Assembly (NCBI GenBank): GCA_026416515.1
Contig: JAOAEZ010000001.1
Span: 272,430 to 336,429, forward strand
Direction of reading: 5' to 3'
Length of the DNA stretch: 64,000 nucleotides
Source: Hydrogenophilus sp.
GTDB lineage: Bacteria > Pseudomonadota > Gammaproteobacteria > Burkholderiales > Rhodocyclaceae
Below are positions 56,909 to 64,000 of this stretch, in pieces. The notes beneath the pieces are model-generated. The model did no database searches. It was not told the DNA's origin and saw only the letters and a program-made list of their open reading frames with translations. The position numbers were made by a program, and so were the translations under genes. Positions within the stretch are counted from its first letter, which is position 1. Each line of letters begins with the position of its first letter.

Positions 56909-57900
56909 TCGAAGGGGTAGCATGGATGGTGGGGGTAGGGGGAATAGGGTGGTTGGGCGCACTATGGGTGGCGCGCGGGGGAGCCCAGTGGGGGTGGGTG
57001 GCGAGGCCAAGCGAGCGGTCATCGCATCAACAGCCGACGCCGACAGGGGGCGGAGTGGGATTTGTGATAGGAGGAACAGCAGCCGCGCTTCTGTTGGCGG
57101 CCGCAGGGAAGTGGCCGATGGGGACCGCCGTAGCGGGATGGGGGGCTCTGTTGGCCATGGTGGGGGCCGCAGACGATCGGTACCCCTTGTCGCCGTGGTT
57201 GCGATTGGCCGTACAAGCGGCGTGCGTGGCAGGAGTGGTGGGGGCGGGGGTAGAGGAGTGGGATCTCAAGGCCGCTGCGGCGTGGGTGCTGGGGGTGGCA
57301 TGGGTTAACTTTTTCAATTTCATGGACGGGATCGATGGATTAGCGGGAAGTGAGGGGGTTTTTTTGCTTACAGCGGGGGCTTTGTTGGCGGTCAGCAGCG
57401 CCGGGGAGATGGCAAGCGGGTTGGGGTGGTGGATGGCAACGTGCGCCGCGGGGGTGGCAGGATTTCTGGTGGTGAATTGGCCTCCAGCGCGGGTGTTTAT
57501 GGGTGATTTGGGGAGCACTTGGCTGGGGTTGGCGATTTGGGCGGGGGTGTGGGAGACAGTAGCGGCCGAATGGGTGCCGGCGGCGACATGGGCGATTTTG
57601 TTGGGAGTGTTCGTGACCGACGCTGCAATAACATTAGCGGTACGGTTGGGACGCGGCGCGCGATTTTACGAGGCGCATCGCAGCCACGCTTATCAGCGAC
57701 TCTCCCGCCGTTGGCAGGAGCGAACCGCAGGTCATCGATGGGTGACGGTGGGAGCGATGGCGATCAATGGGGGGTGGTTGCTGCCGTTGGCCGTGGGCTC
57801 TTTTTGGTTTCGAGAGTGGGGTTGGATCTTGACGGCGGTGGCGTATGCGCCGTTGGTGGCGATTGCTTGGTATTCGGGGGCGGGAAGGGAGGAGGAGTAG
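56905..57900 (+). CDS. WecA-like undecaprenyl-phosphate sugar-1-phosphate transferase
   Basis: A 331-residue membrane protein with about ten hydrophobic segments. The metal-binding pair AADDR (about 89-93) and the loop NFFNFMDGIDGLAGSE (about 134-149), then the PARVFMGDLGST loop and the basic EAHRSHAYQRLSR stretch, place it in the MraY/WecA family, probably a glycan-initiating enzyme. TTG 56905 follows GGAGG by eight bases, giving a TTGA overlap. The only other likely members of its pathway here are the phosphatase and SDR upstream. Confidence 0.88.
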   Translation: MIEGVAWMVGVGGIGWLGALWVARGGAQWGWVARPSERSSHQQPTPTGGGVGFVIGGTAAALLLAAAGKWPMGTAVAGWGALLAMVGAADDRYPLSPWLRLAVQAACVAGVVGAGVEEWDLKAAAAWVLGVAWVNFFNFMDGIDGLAGSEGVFLLTAGALLAVSSAGEMASGLGWWMATCAAGVAGFLVVNWPPARVFMGDLGSTWLGLAIWAGVWETVAAEWVPAATWAILLGVFVTDAAITLAVRLGRGARFYEAHRSHAYQRLSRRWQERTAGHRWVTVGAMAINGGWLLPLAVGSFWFREWGWILTAVAYAPLVAIAWYSGAGREEE

Positions 57901-57940
57901 AGGTGCCTAATAAAAGGGCTAAAAAGGTGTAGGAGGGCTT

Positions 57941-57962
57941 TCCGCCGGCCGCTTCCGGCGGA
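57941..57962. terminator. GC-rich hairpin between convergent genes
   Basis: TCCGCCGG-N6-CCGGCGGA (57941-57962) lies between the ends of the WecA-like gene and rne. No T run follows on either strand, so termination is unproven. An overlapping alternative stem CGGCCGCT/AGCGGCCG is also possible. Confidence 0.35.
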
Positions 57963-57987
57963 GCGGCCGAGCGGAGGACAATGGATA

Positions 57988-60900
57988 TTAGCGCGGCTCG
58001 TCGCGGCGAGTTTCGACAAGGATGAGCGGTTCGGTGGAGAGGGGCGGAGAGGGAGGAAGTTGCCGGCCTGGCCCTGCGCCGCTGGCGAGCGCCGTGGAGG
58101 GGGCGGGGGAGAGGCGCGCAGGGTCAGTTTCGACGAGGATCAGCTCCGTGTCGGAGAGGAGCGCCGCAAGGTTAGAGGGGCCCGAGTCAACGGGCGAAGG
58201 TGAAGAGGCAGGGGGGGAGGCAGGGGGAGCGGTTCCCGAGGCGGGGGAAAAGGGGGGGGGGAGTTTAGAGGGTGAGGCTACATCGGGGGGGGTTGAGGGG
58301 GGAAGGGGGAGAGTTCGTTCGGGGATGGGAAGAGGAGCAAGCGGCGGTTCGCTTGTTTCATCGGCGAGGGGGGTCGCCGCGAGGGAGGGATCTGGGGTCT
58401 GAGCGGGGGATTCCTCCGCAGGGGGTTCCTCGGGGGGGTAAGGAGCAGAGGGGAAGGCTGCAGCCTCCTCGCGGGGAACCGACGAATCGCTTTTCTCGGC
58501 GACAGCTGCCGCCGGAGGAGGAACGAGGGGGGAGTGAGGTGGGCTCTTTTCGTCGGCCGAGGGGGAGAGAGGGAGGACGGTTTTTTCTTCCGAGATTTCG
58601 AGGGAAGAGGGAGAGGCGAGGGTGAGGTCAGGCGGAGAGGCGAGGGAGGGATCTGGTGAGGGAGAAGAGAAGGGGATCGCCTCTTTGAGGATCGGCGGGT
58701 AGGCTTGAGAGAGGGGAACAGGGAGAAGGCGATCGTCCGGTGCAGGGGAACTCTCCGCGGCAAGGGGAGAAGGGCTAAGGGGAAGAGTGCTTTCTTCAGA
58801 GAGGTTAGGAGAGGGTAAGGGACGCTCCGCCGCGATGGAGGAAGGTGGCCCTTCATCAGGGAGAGGGAGAGGCGGAGCTGCGGCTTCCGTTTCAGGAGAG
58901 CGCCGCGTGCGCGTGCGCCGGCGCCGCCGACGGGAAAAGTTCTCTTCCTCGGTAAAGCGGGATGGGTCGCTTGGTTGACTTTTCTCCGAAGGGGCTTCGG
59001 TGGGTGCGGAGAGCGAGGAAGAGAGGGAAGGTGAGAAAGAGACGGATGAGGAGAGGGGAGGTTGGGCGGCGGGAAGGGCGGAGGAACTAGGGGGAGTCAT
59101 CGAGGGGAGCGCCCGCTCTCCAGAGCGGTAGCGCTTACGGCGATCGTGACGCGTCCGCCGGTCGCCGGAGAGGGCGGAACGCCCCTCCTCACTGGGAGGA
59201 GCCGGCGGCGAGGGAGGGGAAACGTCACCGCTGCCGATGAGGCTCTTGAGCCAGGTATAAAAGCGGGCGATGAGGGGAGGCTTTTCTCCGACTTTAGCCG
59301 CTTCCGTAACGGCAGGCCGAGTCGCCGCGCTCTCTTCGTCACCGTCAGCGTCTGAGTCGATGGTTTCAGAGCGGGCGGGGGGCGGTGCGTCAGGGGCGAT
59401 TCCTTTAACCACCGCTTCTTGTTTGGGAGTTCGCTTTTCGGCGAGAGGCCCAACTGCGACCGTTTCCGGTTGCGGAGGCGTGACCAGTTCGTAGCTGATA
59501 AGACGTACGTCGAGATTGTCGATCTGATCGTGACGGAGCCGAACCACTTCGTGTGCCGGGGTTTCGATGTGGCGGTTGGGGATGATGACGATGCGGACGC
59601 GGTGACGGGCTTCCAGACGGGCGACGTCATAACGCTTTTCGTTGAGGAGGAACGTGCCGACGTCTACTGGTACCTGGACATATACGGCCGCAGTGTTTTC
59701 TTTGATCGCTTCTTCTTCGATGATGCGGAGAATGTGCAGGGATGCCGATTCGGTGCTGCGGATGTGACCGGTACCGCTGCAACGGGGGCAAGGAACATAG
59801 GTGCCCTCCGCAAGGGCTGGACGCAGCCGTTGCCGGGAGAGTTCCAAGAGACCGAACTTGCTGATTCGCCCCATCTGAACCCGCGCGCGATCGTAGTGCA
59901 GCGCTTCGCGGAGCCGCTGTTCAACTTCGCGCTGATTTTTCGGGTCTTCCATGTCGATGAAGTCGATGACGATGAGCCCCCCTAGGTCGCGCAGCCGGAG
60001 TTGCCGGGCGATCTCTTCGGCGGCTTCGAGGTTGGTTTTTAGAGCGGTCTCTTCGATGTCAGCCCCTTTGGTGGCTTTGCTGGAGTTGACGTCAATCGCG
60101 ACCAGCGCTTCGGTGTGGTCGATGACGATCACCCCGCCGCTGGGTAGGACGACTTGCCGGGCATAGGCGGTCTCGATCTGGTGCTCAATCTGAAAGCGCG
60201 AGAAGAGCGGAACGTCGTCGGTATAACGCTTGATGCGCCGAACACAGTCGGGCATGACGTGCTGCATGAATTGAACGGCTTGCGTGTAAATCTCGTCCGT
60301 GTCGCAGAGGATCTCTTGAATGTCGGGTTGAAAATAGTCGCGAATGGCGCGGATGACGAGCGCGCTCTCTTGGTAGATGAGAAAAGGAGCTTTCTGGGCT
60401 TGAGCCGCTTCCTCGATCGCTCGCCAGAGTTTAAGGAGATAGTTGAGATCCCATTGCAGTTCCTCTTTGGTGTGGCCAATCGCCGCCGTGCGGGCGATGA
60501 GGCTCATCCCTTCTGGTACTTCCAATTCATCAAGGAGCTGCTTGAGCTCTTGCCGCTCTTCGCCGTCGATGCGCCGCGAAATCCCCCCTCCCCGCGGATT
60601 GTTGGGCATAAGCACTAGGTAACGCCCCGCGAGCGAGAGGTAGGTGGTGAGCGCCGCCCCTTTGCTGCCCCGCTCTTCCTTTTCCACTTGAACGATCAGC
60701 TCTTGCCCGACTTCGAGGGCGTCTTGAACGCGCGCTCGGCCGTTTGCGGAGGAGCCCCGCCAGTAGTCGCGGGCGACTTCCTTAAAGGGAAGAAAACCGT
60801 GCCGCTCTTCGCCGTAGTCGACAAAGACCGCTTCTAGACTGGGTTCGATACGGGTGATGAGCGCTTTGTAGATGTTGCCTTTGCGTTGTTCGCGGTGAAC

Positions 60901-60993
60901 CGATTCGATGTCGATGTCGAGCAATTTCTGACCGTCGACGATCGCAACCCGCAGCTCCTCCGGCTGCGTGGCGTTGAAGAGCATGCGTTTCAT
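57988..60993 (-). CDS. rne: Ribonuclease E
   Basis: A 1001-residue endonuclease that starts mRNA decay and processes rRNA and tRNA. The catalytic half has MKRMLFNATQPEELRVAIVDG, the S1 domain, DNase I-like catalytic residues in IDFIDMEDPKNQ, and the zinc-link CPRCSGTG (about 400). The C-terminal about 480 residues are unstructured, Ser/Pro/Glu-rich, with an Arg-rich stretch (RRRRRRTRTRR) that would bind RNA. The tail repeats a short motif: ELILVETD and PLILVETR. ATG 60993 has AGGAG upstream at an 11-base distance. RppH is encoded at 17.5 kb. Confidence 0.96.
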   Translation of the reverse strand: MKRMLFNATQPEELRVAIVDGQKLLDIDIESVHREQRKGNIYKALITRIEPSLEAVFVDYGEERHGFLPFKEVARDYWRGSSANGRARVQDALEVGQELIVQVEKEERGSKGAALTTYLSLAGRYLVLMPNNPRGGGISRRIDGEERQELKQLLDELEVPEGMSLIARTAAIGHTKEELQWDLNYLLKLWRAIEEAAQAQKAPFLIYQESALVIRAIRDYFQPDIQEILCDTDEIYTQAVQFMQHVMPDCVRRIKRYTDDVPLFSRFQIEHQIETAYARQVVLPSGGVIVIDHTEALVAIDVNSSKATKGADIEETALKTNLEAAEEIARQLRLRDLGGLIVIDFIDMEDPKNQREVEQRLREALHYDRARVQMGRISKFGLLELSRQRLRPALAEGTYVPCPRCSGTGHIRSTESASLHILRIIEEEAIKENTAAVYVQVPVDVGTFLLNEKRYDVARLEARHRVRIVIIPNRHIETPAHEVVRLRHDQIDNLDVRLISYELVTPPQPETVAVGPLAEKRTPKQEAVVKGIAPDAPPPARSETIDSDADGDEESAATRPAVTEAAKVGEKPPLIARFYTWLKSLIGSGDVSPPSPPAPPSEEGRSALSGDRRTRHDRRKRYRSGERALPSMTPPSSSALPAAQPPLSSSVSFSPSLSSSLSAPTEAPSEKSQPSDPSRFTEEENFSRRRRRRTRTRRSPETEAAAPPLPLPDEGPPSSIAAERPLPSPNLSEESTLPLSPSPLAAESSPAPDDRLLPVPLSQAYPPILKEAIPFSSPSPDPSLASPPDLTLASPSSLEISEEKTVLPLSPSADEKSPPHSPLVPPPAAAVAEKSDSSVPREEAAAFPSAPYPPEEPPAEESPAQTPDPSLAATPLADETSEPPLAPLPIPERTLPLPPSTPPDVASPSKLPPPFSPASGTAPPASPPASSPSPVDSGPSNLAALLSDTELILVETDPARLSPAPSTALASGAGPGRQLPPSPPLSTEPLILVETRRDEPR

Positions 60994-61306
60994 CGGGGTG
61001 AAGTCTCCTGAAGGTGAAAGGGCACGCCCGATACCGACGCCACAGAGCGCTCCACGCTTGATCAGAGGCGAAACGGACCCGCTGCTCGACAATAGCAGCA
61101 GCGAAGGAGAGGAGAACCAGAACCAGCCCGAAGGGGAGTTCTCGTTTTTTCCAAAAAGTTTCCGCGATCACTTGCTCGTTTGCCCTGACGTGTGGTCGGT
61201 TGCCGGGCAGCGCCGGGTTAATCGAGGATCCTCGAGGAAATTCGGGAGCAGCGCTCGACCCTTCCTCGCGCCATCCAGTTTTGACAGACCGTTGGCCTGC
61301 CGCTGA
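60994..61306 (-). promoter_or_regulatory. Long 5' leader of rne
   Basis: About 313 bases separate the predicted rne start from the ATG. E. coli rne has a 361-base leader that senses RNase E by its own cleavage, so autoregulation is plausible here; no conserved hairpin was identified by eye. Confidence 0.45.
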
Positions 61307-61320
61307 GGTGAGAGTATAGT
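61292..61320 (+). promoter_or_regulatory. Sigma-70 promoter of rluC
   Basis: TTGGCC (61292-61297), 17 bases, TATAGT (61315-61320). Start expected near 61327. The -10 box overlaps that of the divergent rne promoter. Confidence 0.65.
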
Positions 61321-61342
61321 ACGGGTGTTTGCTTTTCGACAA
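61313..61342 (-). promoter_or_regulatory. Sigma-70 promoter of rne
   Basis: On the minus strand TTGTCG (61342-61337), 18 bases, TATACT (61318-61313). Start expected near 61306. Confidence 0.6.
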
Positions 61343-61352
61343 GTGCGTGACA

Positions 61353-62354
61353 GTGCCCAGCGTGAACGAGAAAGGGGGGGTGCGCTATTTGACCGTCGAT
61401 GAGGGACCGCAACGTCTCGATAATTTCTTGGCGCGTTCGCTAAAGGGGGTACCGCGCCGCTGGATTTGGCGAGCGATCCGTTCGGGCGAGGTGCGAATCG
61501 ATGGCCGCCGCGCTGACCCCGCTACCCGTGTGACCGCAGGCCAGAGGGTGCGTGTGCCGCCCGTACGTTTGGGAGAGGGGGCGCAGAGGGGGAGAAACGT
61601 TTGTATCGGCCCTGCTCCGAGCGTGGAGGTGCTTTACGAGGATGAGGCGTTGGCTGTTTTGAGCAAACCGGCGGGATTGGCGGCCCATGGCGGTTCCGGC
61701 GTGCGGTGGGGCCTGATCGAGTGGCTGCGCGCTAGCCGACCGCAGGGGGGAAATTGGGCGTTGGTGCACCGGCTCGACCGCGATACGTCGGGGCTGATGG
61801 TGGTGGCTAAACGGCGCCGCGCGCTGACGGCGCTACAGGCGGATTGGCGCACAGGAAGGGTAAGGAAACACTACCTGGCGTTGGTGTTGGGACAGGTAAG
61901 GCAGGGAGACTTCGTGATCGATGCGCCCTTGCTGCGCGGGGTGACCGCTGGCGGCGAGCGGCGCGTGCGCGTCGCCGCGGAGGGAAAAGCAGCGATGACG
62001 AGGGTGAGACGGTTGGCAGTGTGGGAGGAGCCTTCTCCTGGTTTTTCATGGCTGGAGGTCTCTTTGGAGACAGGGAGAACGCACCAGATCCGCGCCCATT
62101 TGGCTTACGTGCACCATCCGCTGGTGGGGGATGAGAAGTATGGCGATTTCGCGTTGAATCGGGTGTTTGCTAAACGCTGGCCAGGGATGCGCTTGGCGCT
62201 GCATGCATACCGCCTTGCTTTTTTTCATCCGCTTTCCGGCGAGGAAATGTCGTTTACAGCGCCCCTTCCTGCCGATCTGACGAGACTTTTGACGGCGTTG
62301 GGCCCGCCGAGCCTGGGAGAAGTATATCCGGCGGCGGAGGGAGGGCCGCGTTGA
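61353..62354 (+). CDS. rluC: 23S rRNA pseudouridine synthase RluC-like
   Basis: A protein of about 333 residues that makes pseudouridine in 23S rRNA (RluC class: 955, 2504, 2580). An S4 domain with LDNFLARSLKGVPRRWIWRAIRSGEV-type sequence is at the start; the catalytic Asp is in HRLDRDTSGLMVVAK, and RTHQIRAHLAYVHHPLVGDEKYG is the closing motif. The start is uncertain: in-frame TTG 61329 and GTG 61347, 61353 and 61362 all lack a ribosome site. I give GTG 61353. The last 101 bases overlap the convergent methylase gene. Confidence 0.93.
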   Translation: MPSVNEKGGVRYLTVDEGPQRLDNFLARSLKGVPRRWIWRAIRSGEVRIDGRRADPATRVTAGQRVRVPPVRLGEGAQRGRNVCIGPAPSVEVLYEDEALAVLSKPAGLAAHGGSGVRWGLIEWLRASRPQGGNWALVHRLDRDTSGLMVVAKRRRALTALQADWRTGRVRKHYLALVLGQVRQGDFVIDAPLLRGVTAGGERRVRVAAEGKAAMTRVRRLAVWEEPSPGFSWLEVSLETGRTHQIRAHLAYVHHPLVGDEKYGDFALNRVFAKRWPGMRLALHAYRLAFFHPLSGEEMSFTAPLPADLTRLLTALGPPSLGEVYPAAEGGPR

Positions 62355-63045
62355 AAAGAAAGGTGACCGGCCGGCGAGCGAGCACGGGAGGATGGTGCCG
62401 CCATTCGCCGACAGTACGCGTGCGTACCCAACCATCCGGGGCGGTGAGGTGATAGGCGATCGCTAGACGGGTGGTGGGGGAGAGGACCGTGAGGAGTAGG
62501 CGCAGCAGACGGTCGTTGCGGTAAGGGGTTTCGATAAAGATCTGCGTGCAGGCGTCTCGCCGGCTGAGGGTTTCGAGTTTCCCGATCGCTGCTCGACAGG
62601 CGGTTTCTTTGACCGGGAGGTAGCCGTGGAAGGCAAAACGTTGCGCTGGGAGACCAGAGGCCATGAGCGCAAGCAAAAGACTAGAGGGACCGACGAGCGG
62701 TTCCACAGGGATGCTTAGAAGGTGGGCAGCAGCAACGACCGCCGCACCGGGGTCGGCGATCGCAGGGGCTCCGCAGTCGGTGAGGAGGGCGACCGATTCC
62801 CCCGCACGACAGGGGGCGAGAGCCATCTGGCACCAGGCGGGGTCGGGGGAGGGGGGGATGGGAGTAAGGATCCATTCGGCGGGGGGAAGAGGATGGCCAA
62901 GGCGGCTTAAGTGGCGACGGGCGGCTTTGGGGGTTTCGACGAGAAAACGCCGGGTGGAGTGCAGCCGCACGAGGGTTTCCGCCGGGAGGTGAAGAGCGCC
63001 CTCTTCTGCGATGGGGGTGGGGATCAGGAGAAGGGAGGCTACCAT
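62254..63045 (-). CDS. RsmI/tetrapyrrole-methylase-family SAM-dependent methyltransferase
   Basis: A 263-residue protein. LLTDCGAPAIADPGAAVVAAAH and VGPSSLLLALMASGLPAQRFAFHGYLP are the family's SAM- and substrate-loop patterns; IFIETPYRND follows. It is shorter than RsmI and lacks its C-terminal part, so it is a paralogue of unknown target; an rRNA or tetrapyrrole substrate is possible. Its 3' part overlaps rluC antisense by 101 bases, so about the last 33 residues, low-complexity, are encoded across rluC. The order rne, rluC, methylase and maf matches many betaproteobacteria. Confidence 0.82.
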   Translation of the reverse strand: MVASLLLIPTPIAEEGALHLPAETLVRLHSTRRFLVETPKAARRHLSRLGHPLPPAEWILTPIPPSPDPAWCQMALAPCRAGESVALLTDCGAPAIADPGAAVVAAAHLLSIPVEPLVGPSSLLLALMASGLPAQRFAFHGYLPVKETACRAAIGKLETLSRRDACTQIFIETPYRNDRLLRLLLTVLSPTTRLAIAYHLTAPDGWVRTRTVGEWRHHPPVLARRPVTFLFNAALPPPPDILLPGSAGPTPSKVSSDRQEGAL

Positions 63046-63100
63046 CCCGTGGGATCAGAGGAGAAGAGCCGCAGGGAACAGCAAGAGGAGAACCATCGCT

Positions 63101-63688
63101 TCATGGGAGGAGAAAGCCCGCTCGTCGCAGCCAACGGGAAACGGTGATCAGGGGTAGCCCTTCGAGGGCGGTGGGATCGCTCGTTTCCACCGCATCGACA
63201 AGGGTAATGCCGAGGGATTCGATTTTGGCGGCCCCTGCACAGTCGAGCGGTTGATCGCGGGCGACATAGCGTTCGATTTCGGCGTCACTGAGGTCAGCGC
63301 GAATGTATACCCGTGTGACGATAGTGTCGAGATGGGTTTGCTCGGCGATAGGGTCGATGAGGGCGACGGCGGTGTAAAACTCAACGCGCTTTCCCCGAAG
63401 GTGCTGCAGTTGGGCGACCGCCCGCTGCGGGGAGGTAGGTTTCCCAAAACGGGTAGAGCCGACCGCAGCGACTTGGTCGCTGCCAAGAACCAGCGCCGGG
63501 TAAGAGAGACGCTGCACCACCGCACGGGCTTTCGCAAGCGCTAGACGCGCTGCTTGCGCTTCCGGGGTTTCGCCTTCGAGCGGTGTTTCGTCGATCTCGG
63601 GGGCAATCGCTTGAAAGGAGAGACCCAGCCGACTGAGAAGGGCACGCCGGTAGGGCGAAGTGGAGGCAAGGATGAGCGGTAGCACCAC
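63101..63688 (-). CDS. maf: Maf-family nucleotide pyrophosphatase (YceF-like)
   Basis: A 195-residue enzyme of the Maf/YceF group that hydrolyses modified nucleoside triphosphates, m7GTP for YceF. ILASTSPYRRALL, DETPLEGETPE and LGSDQVAAVG with the catalytic Asp are intact. GTG 63688 (or the adjacent GTG 63685) starts it; no ribosome site is visible. Its 5' end lies beside the yceD promoter, a standard divergent order. Confidence 0.92.
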   Translation of the reverse strand: MVLPLILASTSPYRRALLSRLGLSFQAIAPEIDETPLEGETPEAQAARLALAKARAVVQRLSYPALVLGSDQVAAVGSTRFGKPTSPQRAVAQLQHLRGKRVEFYTAVALIDPIAEQTHLDTIVTRVYIRADLSDAEIERYVARDQPLDCAGAAKIESLGITLVDAVETSDPTALEGLPLITVSRWLRRAGFLLP

Positions 63689-63704
63689 GTTCGAGAGAAG
63701 AGTT

Positions 63705-63733
63705 TTGACAAATAGACCGAAAAATTATATCAT
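63705..63733 (+). promoter_or_regulatory. Sigma-70 promoter of yceD
   Basis: Perfect TTGACA (63705-63710), 17-base spacer, TATCAT (63728-63733). The predicted start is at about 63740, two or three bases before the ATG. Confidence 0.78.
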
Positions 63734-63742
63734 CGCGGCCTT

Positions 63743-64000
63743 ATGTCTGATGGTGAACTGCTCCCTTTCGCAAGGTTTGACCCTATCGCGTTTGTACGCT
63801 CGGGAGCGGTGTGGGAAGGGAATATCCCGCCAACCCGCTTGGAGCGCTTGGCTGACCGCTTGGCGATAGGGGAGGGAACGCTCTTCTGCCGGCTCGTTCC
63901 CGAGCGCGACCATGCCCAGCGGGCCGTAACCCATCTCTTTTTGTCGGGTTCGTTGCCGTTGATCTGTCCTCGCTGCTTGAAGAGAGTGACATGGTCCGTG
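63743..64000 (+). CDS. yceD: YceD (DUF177) protein, 3' truncated
   Basis: The first 86 residues are in the window; the end lies beyond it. It matches YceD, a factor for 23S rRNA accumulation, by the FARFDPIAFVRSGAVWEG start and the CPRC pair (about 77-80) of its zinc ribbon; the second CxxC pair would follow outside. Position divergent from maf and the expected rpmF-plsX-fabH genes downstream fit. No Shine-Dalgarno precedes the ATG, consistent with near-leaderless translation. Confidence 0.9.
   Translation, partial: MSDGELLPFARFDPIAFVRSGAVWEGNIPPTRLERLADRLAIGEGTLFCRLVPERDHAQRAVTHLFLSGSLPLICPRCLKRVTWSV

Noticed and set aside
57941..57962. Strong terminator between the WecA-like gene and rne
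   Set aside because: No T run on either strand, so kept only as a low-confidence hairpin.

Overview
The window is a stretch of a GC-rich betaproteobacterial chromosome. Protein flavour and gene order (ribF-ileS-lspA-fkpB-ispH-xseB-ispA-dxs-folE2, clpS-clpA, maf next to yceD, isocitrate lyase, queuosine genes) fit Hydrogenophilales, perhaps Hydrogenophilus or Tepidiphilus; this placement is by recognition only. Most of the window is housekeeping, densely packed, with many ATGA-type overlaps. I see no insertion sequence, prophage, CRISPR array or rRNA operon.

1-4.2 kb: the 3' part of groEL with its terminator, then a membrane GGDEF-EAL protein. 4.2-11 kb (minus strand): an MBL-fold hydrolase, an FlgO-like lipoprotein, a second lipoprotein, a ParA-like ATPase, a membrane-anchored methyltransferase and a two-component pair (a sensor kinase with a CxxCH motif and an NtrC-type sigma-54 activator). 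11-16.6 kb: a DMSO-reductase-family locus with a TorD-type chaperone, a DmsB-like four-cluster ferredoxin, a Tat-exported DmsA-like molybdoenzyme and a pentaheme cytochrome c. It is headed by a 57-residue secreted peptide in which every third residue of the mature part is methionine. Upstream of that peptide lie a candidate sigma-54 promoter and two copies of the palindrome TTGACA-N3-TGTCAA at about -97 and -176. I read this as one regulated system: kinase/activator, Met-rich peptide, reductase and cytochrome. It resembles in logic the MrpX/YedY methionine-sulfoxide scavenging pair known from Azospira, but uses a different molybdoenzyme. This is the most interesting part of the window.

17-25.4 kb: a small hypothetical protein, rppH, an OsmC-family protein, a candidate small RNA that displays an anti-Shine-Dalgarno sequence, a YjfB-like protein, tgt and queA, a tRNA-Leu(CAA) whose 3' part doubles as the antisense end of a LysR gene, a short HPF-like protein, a Bax-inhibitor-1 family membrane protein and a chemoreceptor with a heme motif. 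25.4-34.9 kb: a nine-gene minus-strand block for flavin cofactors, isoleucyl-tRNA synthetase, lipoprotein signal peptidase, isoprenoid (MEP) synthesis and folate.

35-44.4 kb: a KefB-type antiporter, amiC, tsaE, queG, murI, a rhodanese, a STAS/SpoIIAA-like protein, aceA with a clear promoter and palindrome, and an HDOD protein. 44.7-55.5 kb: a dCache-PAS-GGDEF cyclase, a P-type ATPase, clpA, clpS, an aromatic/aspartate aminotransferase and uvrB, the last two with start codons two bases apart. 55.5-58 kb: a phosphatase, epimerase and WecA-like transferase set. 58-64 kb: rne with a long leader and overlapping divergent promoters with rluC, a tetrapyrrole-methylase-family protein, maf, and the 5' end of yceD behind a near-leaderless promoter.
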